From an uncultured Gemmatimonadota bacterium (lineage in GTDB: Bacteria; Gemmatimonadota; Gemmatimonadetes; Gemmatimonadales; GWC2-71-9), in contig CAMPKP010000124.1 of NCBI GenBank assembly GCA_946887295.1, positions 1-10,924 on the forward strand: a DNA stretch of 10,924 nt, read 5' to 3'. Both the position numbers and the translations under genes were made by a program. This document shows, in pieces, positions 1 to 6,095 of the stretch (position 1 is its first letter; each line of letters opens with the position of its first letter). The notes beneath the pieces were generated by a model. That model was not told the origin of the DNA and did not search any database. It was given only the letters and a program-made list of their open reading frames with translations.

Positions 1-812
1 CGCCAGTTGCTGCCGTGCAGCCCGGTGGCGGTATACTCGCCCACCTTGGCCCCATCGTACCTGAGCTCCAGGACGCTGGTGGGACTCCCTCCCGCCGTCC
101 GCTGATAACCATTGAAGAGCCGCCCCAGGTTGTACTCCGTGGCGCTGCCGGTCATCGCGTTGTCCGTGAGGTCCACGACAAGGGTATCCGGCGACGTCTC
201 GCCATAGCTCCGGATCAGACCCAGGCGGATACAATCCGCGACCGCCAGGCTGAATTCGGGTGTGCGGAGCAGCTCGGAATTCCCGCGGGGGAGCCGCTGC
301 GGGGGCTTCGACGACAGCTCGGGACCGGTCTGCCCGTCGCGAAGGCCGCCACCCGCCACCAGCGTTGCTTCGGCCCTGTGCTTGACTTCAGCTTCGAACT
401 CCCGCTCCCACACATGCGTCGTAGAGCATTCCTCATGGCTGATCGTTTCCTTCGACCAGTGGGTCCAGCGCACGGTGGCCTTCACGGTGGAGGCGGAGGA
501 GTCGCCGCGGACCAGCACGTTGTACGTTGCATTGTCGGGCAGGATATTGAATTGATTCACCTGGCCGCAGTCGGCCCAGTCGCGGCCCTCGCCCTGGCCG
601 ATGCTCAGGGCGTCGGTGACGACCAGTCCGGAAGCGCGGTCGACGGTACGAATGGGGATGTTTCGAGCGGCGAAGACGTCTATCACCGCGTCCCAGGTGT
701 GGCGCATCGAGGCACCCACCTGGGTGGCCACACGCGGCGCAGGCGTTGCGGGTGGGGTCCGGGACGTGCAGCCGGCCAGCAACAGCCAAGGGACGGCCCA
801 GAGAGGCCTCAT
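1..812 (-). CDS. Predicted outer-membrane/periplasmic lipoprotein, C-terminus cut by the window edge
   Basis: The reading frame is open from an ATG at 812 to the left edge (270 codons plus two bases, no stop), so the C-terminus is missing. The start MRPLWAVPWLLLAGC is a short signal peptide with a perfect LAGC lipobox (Cys15), followed by a Thr/Pro-rich linker, so the product should be lipidated and exported. The mature part opens with a segment of the pattern W-D-A-V-x-D-V-F-x-x-x-N-I-P-I-x-T-x-D-x-x-S-G-L-V-V (about residues 40-66). This resembles the repeat fold of small BamC-like or uncharacterised lipoproteins that pair a helix with two strands. Cys82 and Cys128 could form a disulfide. 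No enzyme motif is visible. The ribosome site is weak (GGAG about 11 bases upstream). It is divergent from msrA across a 231-bp spacer. The lipoprotein call is strong; the specific family is unknown. Confidence 0.82.
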   Translation of the reverse strand, partial: MRPLWAVPWLLLAGCTSRTPPATPAPRVATQVGASMRHTWDAVIDVFAARNIPIRTVDRASGLVVTDALSIGQGEGRDWADCGQVNQFNILPDNATYNVLVRGDSSASTVKATVRWTHWSKETISHEECSTTHVWEREFEAEVKHRAEATLVAGGGLRDGQTGPELSSKPPQRLPRGNSELLRTPEFSLAVADCIRLGLIRSYGETSPDTLVVDLTDNAMTGSATEYNLGRLFNGYQRTAGGSPTSVLELRYDGAKVGEYTATGLHGSNW

Positions 813-989
813 ATTGGTGGGGCGCTCCAGGAGAGTGGTTCAGCGGCTCACGATTTTGGTGTCCGAGTTCAACTTAGGGCTCGCGCACAGGGTGCGATAG
901 GGGCTGTTTCCCGGCCGCTCCGGGGCAGCCCGGGCCGCGAGGAACATCCGTGCGCTCTCGAGCGCTCATAGATCCTACAGGCCGGCACG

Positions 990-1022
990 ACGACATGACA
1001 AGACGACATGCACGACGACATG
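990..1022. repeat. Three direct copies of ACGACATG upstream of msrA
   Basis: ACGACATG occurs at 990-997, 1003-1010 and 1015-1022, with start-to-start spacings of 13 and 12 bp. The first and third copies belong to a longer 14-base identity (GCACGACGACATGA at 985-998 and 1010-1023). The array ends 21 bp before the chosen msrA start. It could be a protein-binding array or a small slippage expansion. The repeats contain the ATG at 1008, which is one reason not to use that codon as the gene start. Confidence 0.7.
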
Positions 1023-1043
1023 ATCAGATGGGAGACGAGCGAT

Positions 1044-1580
1044 ATGCATGAGCAGACCAGGGAGCCTCGTTCGGCGGTCGCCGGCGAGCGGCAGGTGGAG
1101 GTAGCCGTCCTCGCCGGCGGCTGCTTCTGGGGCGTCGAGGAGATCCTGCGCGCGGTGCCCGGCGTGATCGACACCGACGTCGGCTACACCGGCGGCTGGC
1201 TGGAGAATCCGACCTACGAGGACACCCACGACAGCAAGTCGGGTCACGCCGAAGCGATCCGCGTGACCTTCGACCCGTCGGTGCTCAGCTACGAAGACCT
1301 GCTCGAGCAGTGGTTCTTCAAGCTGCACGACCCCACCACCCTCAACCGCCAGGGCAACGACGTCGGGACCCAGTACCGCTCGGCCATCTTTCCCCAGACC
1401 CCGGAGCAGAGGAGCGCGGCGGAGCGGGTGAAAGCGCGGGTCGAGGCCTCGGGCAAGTGGAAGCGGCCGGTCACGACGACCATCGAGCCCGCTTCCACCT
1501 GGTACAGCGCCGAGGCGTACCACCAGGACTACCTGCGGAAGAACCCTGGCGGATACAGCTGTCACTTCATGCGGGACTAG
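1044..1580 (+). CDS. msrA: Peptide-methionine (S)-S-oxide reductase MsrA
   Basis: This 178-residue protein reduces the S-epimer of methionine sulfoxide, free or in proteins, back to methionine as part of oxidative-damage repair, probably in the cytoplasm (no signal peptide). The catalytic motif GCFWG carries Cys27 at the start of the family fold, followed by VGYTGG, SGHAEAIRV (active-site Glu), the HDPTTLNRQGNDVGTQYRS block and YHQDYLRKNPGGYSCHF. The Cys in GYSCH is the likely resolving cysteine. Length is normal for the family. I chose the ATG at 1044 because GGGAGA (1030-1035) lies 8 bases upstream. ATGs at 1008 and 1020 fall in or beside the direct-repeat array and lack a ribosome site. 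No msrB is visible nearby. The gene converges on the RCC1 gene with only 16 bp between stops. Confidence 0.97.
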   Translation: MHEQTREPRSAVAGERQVEVAVLAGGCFWGVEEILRAVPGVIDTDVGYTGGWLENPTYEDTHDSKSGHAEAIRVTFDPSVLSYEDLLEQWFFKLHDPTTLNRQGNDVGTQYRSAIFPQTPEQRSAAERVKARVEASGKWKRPVTTTIEPASTWYSAEAYHQDYLRKNPGGYSCHFMRD

Positions 1581-1596
1581 CGCGCCGCCGCGGTGC

Positions 1597-2844
1597 TCAG
1601 GTTTCTCCGCCCACCGCGACCGGCGTACTGCTCTCGGCCCCGAATCCGCTGTTCCCGTGACCGAGCTGGCCGAAGAAGTCGTATCCCCAGCAATAGGCCA
1701 CTGAGGAGGTGGTCTTGCCGCAGGTGTGGCTTCCCCCCGCACTCAGCTGGCCGAATGCGAGACCGCCCGCCACAGCCACCGGCCGGAGCTGAACCGTCTC
1801 CGAGCCGTTGCCCACCTGCCCGAAGGTATTGCCGCCCCAGCACCAGGCCTGATTGGTCGTGGTCTCGCCGCAGGTGTGGCCCCGTCCCGCGGTCACACGG
1901 TCGAAGCTGAGCCCGCCGGCCACCTCGCGGGGCGTGAAGCGCTCGAGGCTCTTGCCATCGCCGATCCCGCCGCCACCCCAGCAGTATGCGCGGTTGGCCG
2001 TGGTGACGCCGCAGGTGTGGCTGCCCCCGGCGTCCACCTGCTGGAAGTCGTGCCCGCCGGCGACCAGCACCGGCTTGGTGTGGCGGGCATCTGATGCGTC
2101 ATTGCCCAGCTGGCCGTGCCGGTCGAATCCCCAGCAGTAGACCTCGTTCGACGTCGTCACGCCGCAGGTGTGGAAGTCGCCCAGGCTCACCCGGCGGAAC
2201 TTGCGGCCGCCGAAGACCGGCACCGGGCTCAGGCGCGAGGTTCTGGTGCCGTCGCCGAGCTGGCCCTGGTCGTTGGATCCCCAGCAATAGGCCAGTCTGT
2301 CGGGGTAGGACACGCCGCAGGTGTGATTGCTGCCCGCGTCGACCTGGCGAAACAGGCGGCCGGCGACCCGCTTCGGCACCAGCCTGTCGGTCCGGGTGCC
2401 GTCTCCCAGCGCGCCGGAGGAATTGCTCCCCCAGCAGAACGCCCGGTTGTCCGGCGCGACCGCGCAGCTGTGCGCTCCACCAGCGCTGATCTCCCGGAAC
2501 AGGCGGCTCCCCGCGACGGGGACCGGTCTGGTGCTACAGGGAAATGGCCCGGCCGCGCCCTGGCAGGCCTCCGGGCCCGTGGCACTCCCGGTGCCGAGCT
2601 GTCCCGACTGGTTGTATCCCCAGCAGTAGGCCCGCTGATCGGTGGCGAGGCCGCAGGTGTGGATGTCGCCGCCGCTCACCTGGAAGAATGCCGGAGCCGC
2701 GGTGGCGGCAGCCAGCGTCGGGGCGGGAACGGGAGCTGGGTCGGTGGGGGAAGGTGCGTCCTCTCTGCAAGCCGCGGCCGCCAGGAGGAGGGCAAGGGCG
2801 AACGGGCGCAGTGAGGCCGATGAGGTACAGGGATGAGTACGCAT
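1597..2844 (-). CDS. RCC1-repeat (seven-bladed beta-propeller) lipoprotein
   Basis: A 415-residue exported protein. The signal peptide runs to a lipobox-like LAAAAC (Cys26) and is followed by a Pro/Ala/Thr linker to about residue 52. Seven RCC1-type repeats then fill the rest. Each has the core [F]xx[V]xAGxxHTCGx(7-8)[Y/F/W]CWGxNxxGQLGxG...PVxVAGG, with HTCG (or HSCA) at residues 62, 125, 174, 225, 276, 323 and 373. Seven repeats make one complete propeller, and the chain ends exactly at the end of repeat 7. Every repeat carries a Cys pair 10-11 residues apart. Repeat 1 has an insertion with one more pair (Cys94/Cys103). Repeat 5 is about five residues short in the GQLG loop. RCC1 propellers generally bind other proteins, and no ligand can be read from the sequence. 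The start at 2844 is backed by GGAG at 2851-2854, 6 bases upstream. Confidence 0.93.
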   Translation of the reverse strand: MRTHPCTSSASLRPFALALLLAAAACREDAPSPTDPAPVPAPTLAAATAAPAFFQVSGGDIHTCGLATDQRAYCWGYNQSGQLGTGSATGPEACQGAAGPFPCSTRPVPVAGSRLFREISAGGAHSCAVAPDNRAFCWGSNSSGALGDGTRTDRLVPKRVAGRLFRQVDAGSNHTCGVSYPDRLAYCWGSNDQGQLGDGTRTSRLSPVPVFGGRKFRRVSLGDFHTCGVTTSNEVYCWGFDRHGQLGNDASDARHTKPVLVAGGHDFQQVDAGGSHTCGVTTANRAYCWGGGGIGDGKSLERFTPREVAGGLSFDRVTAGRGHTCGETTTNQAWCWGGNTFGQVGNGSETVQLRPVAVAGGLAFGQLSAGGSHTCGKTTSSVAYCWGYDFFGQLGHGNSGFGAESSTPVAVGGET

Positions 2845-2911
2845 ACCGAACTCCGAGAGCGAGTCGTGATCGTCTGGAGCAGGCTTCCATACGGGAGGAA
2901 CGACTGCTCCT

Positions 2912-2933
2912 CGGCCATCGGGGCCGATGGCCG
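2912..2933. promoter_or_regulatory. Perfect 22-bp palindrome in the gap between the RCC1 and YCII genes
   Basis: The arms CGGCCATCGG (2912-2921) and CCGATGGCCG (2924-2933) are exact reverse complements around a GG centre. The element lies about 68 bp before the RCC1 start and 41 bp after the YCII stop. There is no T-run on either side, so a simple intrinsic terminator is unlikely. A dimeric repressor or activator site in the RCC1 promoter region, or an RNA hairpin ending the YCII transcript, are both possible. Confidence 0.5.
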
Positions 2934-2973
2934 GGAGACTCGCGCTGGACCGTCAAGCCGAACTCAAGTGGGC

Positions 2974-3321
2974 CTACCCCATCATCTCCCGGATCTCGAC
3001 CTCGCAGTCCCAGCCGGGGAAATGCTTGACGTGCAGGTCCAGGAAGCGCCGGGTCCACTCCTTCGCTTCGTCCAGCGACGCCACCTCGTAGGTCGCGAAC
3101 CCGCCGATCACCTCCTTGGCCTCGGTGAACGGCCCGTCCGTGACGGTCACCGTGCCCTTCGACAGGCGCGCCCTGGCCCCCTTGCCGCTCGGCAGCAGGC
3201 CGCCGACGCCCACCAGCTTCGTGCCGGCCTCCTTCATCAGGCCGTCGATGGCCTGGAACAGCGCCGGCGGGGGTGGGGCGTGATTCTCCGCGCCCCTTAC
3301 GATCGTCATGTACTTCGGCAT
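2974..3321 (-). CDS. YCII-related (DGPF-domain) small protein
   Basis: A 115-residue soluble protein of the YciI-like family. It opens with the beta strand MPKYMTIVRG and has the hallmark DGPFTEAKEVIGGFA (residues 62-76), then a helix rich in E/K/R (SLDEAKEWTRRFLDLH) and a last strand CEVEIREMM. These proteins form small ferredoxin-like dimers. In many high-GC genomes they sit beside ECF sigma factors, but their reaction is not established. No sigma factor gene is present in this window, so this copy is on its own. The ATG at 3321 is preceded by GAGGG (3329-3333) with 7-base spacing. The gene lies 97 bp downstream of the multicopper oxidase on the same strand. An inverted repeat in the gap may separate the two transcripts. 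Confidence 0.9.
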   Translation of the reverse strand: MPKYMTIVRGAENHAPPPPALFQAIDGLMKEAGTKLVGVGGLLPSGKGARARLSKGTVTVTDGPFTEAKEVIGGFATYEVASLDEAKEWTRRFLDLHVKHFPGWDCEVEIREMMG

Positions 3322-3353
3322 TGGCGTACCCTCGTGCGTTCGGGTCTACATGT

Positions 3354-3407
3354 CCTCTGCCCTGACGACGAACGGGGCGGCCGGATTTCGACAGCGGAGG
3401 GCAGAGG
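3354..3407. promoter_or_regulatory. Inverted repeat with 10-bp perfect arms between the oxidase and YCII genes
   Basis: CCTCTGCCCT (3354-3363) and AGGGCAGAGG (3398-3407) are exact reverse complements separated by 34 bases. The whole element fits in the 97-bp gap, starting 11 bp after the oxidase stop and ending 32 bp before the YCII start. No T-run follows on the minus strand. It may fold the oxidase 3' end, block read-through, or serve as a pair of binding half-sites for the YCII promoter. Confidence 0.45.
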
Positions 3408-3418
3408 CACGAAAGCGG

Positions 3419-5359
3419 CTATTGCCGCCGAGACCGGATGCGCACGGGAACCGAGGTGAGCGTCGAGCCGGGGACCTTGAGGGCCGCGGGAGGACCGTAG
3501 GTGAGCGTCAGCTCCCCCGGTGCGCTCGGCGTGTACTGGAAGTCGTAGATCTCGCCGGGGTCGAACACCATCCGCGCCGGGCGGAGCAGGGCCTGGTTGG
3601 GGGGAAGGTCCGCGCCATCCTTCGCGAGCGCGCGCCACTCGATCGGCGTATCGCCCTGGGTGATCGCGAGAGAGCTGGGAAGGTCGCCGGTGATGCCGAT
3701 GACGCGGAACCGGTAGGCCACGCCGGCCCGCAGCTCGATGGGAGCAGGCTTCGCCTGTCCGTTCAGCAGCACCGGCGGGAACGGCCCGGCGATCACGTTC
3801 CGGGTGGGCCCCCCGTCGCTGAACAGCAGAACGCGATCGGTCTCGGGATCGAACCTCTGTCCCGGCTCGAGCACCACGAGCGGGGCGTACAGCCCGGACG
3901 TGATCTGGCGGAACTCGTTGAAGTGCGAGTGGTACATGAACGTGCCCGCCCGCGGCGGGGTGAAGCGGACGGTGTAGGAATCGGCGGGAGCGATGGAGGG
4001 CAGGATGTCCTTCCCCGCCCCGCTCCATCCCGGCACACCGTCGGGCAGGCTCTCCAGCTCGATGCCATGCCAGTGGACCGCGGCACGGTCGGCGGTCTGG
4101 TTCACGATGGTGACGGCGACGGGCTGGTCCTTCTCGAGGACGAGGGTCGGTCCCGGCACCGGCATGGCGTCCGGGTTCGCCTCCTCGGGCGTTCCGCCGA
4201 GGACGAAGGCGTAGCCGGGCTCGGAGCCGTAGACGTTCGGCCGGGACCGCACCAGCAGGCGAATGGGCCGCGGCTCCCTGGTGGAACTCGCGAGCGCGCC
4301 CTTCGGCGCCACCCGGATGCCGAGCACCAGTCCGTACATCTGGTGCGGCTGCTCCGAGGGGTGCGCCTGATGCGCCGCCGTGTCCGTCTGGGCCACGTCG
4401 CCTTCGGTATCGAGCGCCACCAGGTGCGAGAGGTGGCCGGCGAAATGACAGTGATAGATCCAGTTGCCCGGGCGGGTAGGGCTCCAGGAGAGGGCCATCG
4501 TCTGGAAGGGATCGATGATCTCGGTGACGGCCAGGCGGCGATCGGCCGGCGCGTAGGTCGTGTCCCGGATGCCGTCGCCCTTCCCATCCATCCGGAAATA
4601 GAACCCGTGGAGGTGCATGGGATGGTCGACGCTCGTCAGGTTGACGATGCGCCAGTGCACGCTGTCGCCCTGGGTGTAGTCGAGTCGCTCGGTGTGCGGC
4701 CAGGAGCGCCCGTTGATCGTCATCGTGCCGCGCCCGAGGCCGGTGCCGCTGGTGGAATCGAGGGTGAAGTACCAGGAGATCACGAACACGCGGTCGGCGG
4801 GAGACCGCGGCGCTCCGGCGGGATCCACCACGATCGCGCCGTTGAGCTGGGTGTCCTCGTCCAGGCGAGCGGGCAGGGGGCCCGCCACGGTCTTCCCGGC
4901 GTAGTAGTAGGTGCCCGCCGTGGCCGCCGTGAAGCTCACCTCCCGCGATGCGCCGGGCTCGATGATGACGCTGTCGGTCGCGCCCCTCGTCGCGCCGAAC
5001 CCATAGACCGTGAGCGGCGTGGCGAGGGAGTTCCGGAGCGACGCGCGAACCTCCGTGCCCTCGGGAACGCGGATGAGCGGCCCCGGATTCTGCATCGGCT
5101 GCCCCTCTTCGGCCCACGCGGCGACGTCGAGCGCCCTGCCCTGGTCGCCCTCGGGCTGCCACCGGCCGGCCCGCGCCTCGAGGCGGATGCTGAGCGTGCC
5201 GTTCTCGAGCCGGCCGCCGGGCCGGCGGTTGTCATTGGCAGCGATGCGGGTGGGGTTGGCTTCGGATGTGACCGCGGGCGCGCAGCCGCCCGACGCGAGC
5301 GCCAGCAGTGAGGCAAGGGCGAACGTCGTGCGTGCTGCCGGTCGAGGGCGGGCTGGCAT
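3419..5359 (-). CDS. Four-domain multicopper oxidase (exported, probable lipoprotein) with permuted copper-site order
   Basis: This 646-residue protein has a signal sequence ending at Cys26 (LASGGC), so it acts outside the cytoplasm. Four cupredoxin-like segments are visible. D1 (about 50-185) has TVYGFG and TYYYAG where copper domains carry HWHG and YHSH. D2 (about 188-352) has HPMHLHG (246-252) and HCHFAGH (303-309), the type usually found in the last domain. D3 (about 365-500) has HWHG (429-432) and MYHSH (475-479), the type usually found in the first domain. D4 (about 505-640) has no such histidines. Together D2 and D3 supply all eight cluster histidines plus the type 1 Cys304. Known relatives oxidise phenols or metal ions with O2; this substrate is unknown. 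I prefer the ATG at 5359, since a TTG at 5419 would put 20 extra residues before the signal peptide. Confidence 0.93.
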   Translation of the reverse strand: MPARPRPAARTTFALASLLALASGGCAPAVTSEANPTRIAANDNRRPGGRLENGTLSIRLEARAGRWQPEGDQGRALDVAAWAEEGQPMQNPGPLIRVPEGTEVRASLRNSLATPLTVYGFGATRGATDSVIIEPGASREVSFTAATAGTYYYAGKTVAGPLPARLDEDTQLNGAIVVDPAGAPRSPADRVFVISWYFTLDSTSGTGLGRGTMTINGRSWPHTERLDYTQGDSVHWRIVNLTSVDHPMHLHGFYFRMDGKGDGIRDTTYAPADRRLAVTEIIDPFQTMALSWSPTRPGNWIYHCHFAGHLSHLVALDTEGDVAQTDTAAHQAHPSEQPHQMYGLVLGIRVAPKGALASSTREPRPIRLLVRSRPNVYGSEPGYAFVLGGTPEEANPDAMPVPGPTLVLEKDQPVAVTIVNQTADRAAVHWHGIELESLPDGVPGWSGAGKDILPSIAPADSYTVRFTPPRAGTFMYHSHFNEFRQITSGLYAPLVVLEPGQRFDPETDRVLLFSDGGPTRNVIAGPFPPVLLNGQAKPAPIELRAGVAYRFRVIGITGDLPSSLAITQGDTPIEWRALAKDGADLPPNQALLRPARMVFDPGEIYDFQYTPSAPGELTLTYGPPAALKVPGSTLTSVPVRIRSRRQ

Positions 5360-5398
5360 GGTGTCGTCCGATGCTGGAGGGGGAGGCGGCAAGCGTCG

Positions 5399-5429
5399 AG
5401 AATAAGGAGCCTGGTACAAGCCACGTCAA
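5399..5429 (-). promoter_or_regulatory. Candidate sigma-70 promoter of the multicopper oxidase
   Basis: Read on the minus strand, TTGACG (5424-5429) matches the -35 consensus at five of six positions and TATTCT (5399-5404) matches the -10 at four of six. The spacer is 19 bp, longer than ideal. It lies about 40 bp upstream of the ATG at 5359. If correct, it places the alternative TTG start (5417-5419) between the -35 and -10 boxes, and therefore outside the mRNA. Confidence 0.35.
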
Positions 5430-5967
5430 CCACCGGCGCTCCGGAAGGACAACCTGGCTGTCCTCAGTTGAGTACGCTCCGGGTGCCGCGTTCCCACCTG
5501 ATCTCCTTCACTCCCGCCCGCGCCGGTGGGGCAGCGCCCCCCACGCGACTCGAGCTTCGGGGGCGTCGTCCGCCCCGCCGTGCAGCGTCGCGGTCCGGTC
5601 GTGCAGCGTCTCGCTCCGCCTTTCCACCTGCTCGATCCCGCTCGAAATCCGCCGGCCATCCGGAGAGCACGAAGCCCCGGGGAACACCGCGCCGGGAATG
5701 CCCGGCAGGACGCGTCCATCTTCCGTTCCGTCGTGCATTTGCGGTGTCGGTGCGCCGGCCCGGCTCGCGCGCGTCCCGCACCGCGGGGACGCCCGGTGGA
5801 ACCAGCTGCACGATCGCGGTCCATGACGGTGAACGAGCGAACGGCTGCCGCGCTGCCGGGATACCAGTGCAGCAGCCCCGAACGCGCCGGCAGCACCGCG
5901 GTTCACGGCGGCGGAATCGCGGTTCTGAATCAGCGGCGCGCGCCGGCGCCGGCCGGCGTGCAGTCGC

Positions 5968-5982
5968 TGGCACGGTCCTCGC
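5968..5982 (+). promoter_or_regulatory. Candidate sigma-54 (-24/-12) promoter upstream of the 6096 gene
   Basis: TGGCACGGTCCTCGC matches TGGCACG-N4-TTGC at every conserved position except one (TC for TT), with the invariant GG and GC at the required spacing. A five-T run follows directly. Transcription would begin near 5994, giving a leader of about 100 bases. No sigma-54 activator gene lies in the window. A pair of CGCGGTTC direct repeats 21 bp apart sits about 45-70 bp upstream and could be an activator site. Confidence 0.4.
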
Positions 5983-5993
5983 TTTTTCGCCTT

Positions 5994-6011
5994 CCGACCG
6001 GCCGCGGTCGG
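5994..6011 (+). promoter_or_regulatory. Small GC hairpin at the predicted 5' end of the 6096 transcript
   Basis: CCGACCG (5994-6000) and CGGTCGG (6005-6011) are exact reverse complements with a GCCG loop. The stem begins about where the sigma-54-like box would start transcription, so it could cap the 5' end of the leader. It could equally be chance in GC-rich sequence. Confidence 0.3.
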
Positions 6012-6095
6012 GAGCAGCCGGTTTCTTTTCATCATCCATCATGTTCGCCGGCGCGGTGTCCCGGCCTCCGCCCGGCTCAGCAGGGGGAGGACCGT

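Larger units (their letters stand above)
5360..6095. other. Gene-poor spacer of about 740 bp between divergent transcription units
   Basis: No convincing coding region was found between the oxidase start and the 6096 gene. Several long open frames exist on both strands, but they are Arg/Pro/Ala-rich, lack ribosome sites and overlap one another. The best of them (minus strand, 6035 down to 5508) has roughly 75-80% G/C at third positions with weak contrast to first positions, unlike the neighbouring genes. What the region does hold is a candidate minus-strand promoter, a sigma-54-like box, a short hairpin, and two direct-repeat pairs each with a 21-bp period (CGTGCAGCGTC at 5579 and 5600; CGCGGTTC at 5897 and 5918). 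Confidence 0.6.

Noticed and set aside
952..965. GCGCTC/GAGCGC inverted repeat in the lipoprotein-msrA spacer
   Set aside because: Six-base arms of GC-rich sequence are common by chance here and no other signal supports it.
15..971. A 318-codon plus-strand open frame at the left end
   Set aside because: It is antisense to the lipoprotein, rich in Gly/Arg/His, has no ribosome site and no recognisable domain; the minus-strand frame has a signal peptide and lipobox.
1008..1043. Upstream ATGs of msrA at 1008 and 1020
   Set aside because: They lie in or next to the direct-repeat array, lack a ribosome site, and the added residues are not part of the MsrA fold; 1044 has GGGAGA at good spacing.
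1718..2664. Regularly spaced near-identical 12-mers (CCGCAGGTGTGG) that resemble a repeat array or CRISPR
   Set aside because: They encode the HTCG core of successive RCC1 blades at about 140-150 bp intervals, and stay in frame with the protein.
3308..5311. Very long open frames on both strands overlapping the multicopper oxidase (667 codons plus, 618 codons minus)
   Set aside because: Products of high GC content in shadow frames: Arg/Gly/His-rich with no domain, while the chosen frame has all copper motifs.
5360..5419. TTG start at 5419 for the multicopper oxidase
   Set aside because: It would put 20 Pro/Tyr-rich residues before the signal peptide and would lie within the candidate promoter; the ATG at 5359 gives a normal signal sequence.
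5508..6035. A 175-codon minus-strand ORF starting ATGATGAAAAG
   Set aside because: No ribosome site, Arg-rich low-complexity product, weak codon-position contrast by hand count, and overlap with the likely regulatory region. It remains the best candidate if a gene exists there.
5526..6095. In-frame extension of the 6096 gene far upstream
   Set aside because: Composition changes sharply at 6096, where a near-perfect ribosome site stands 5 bases before the ATG.
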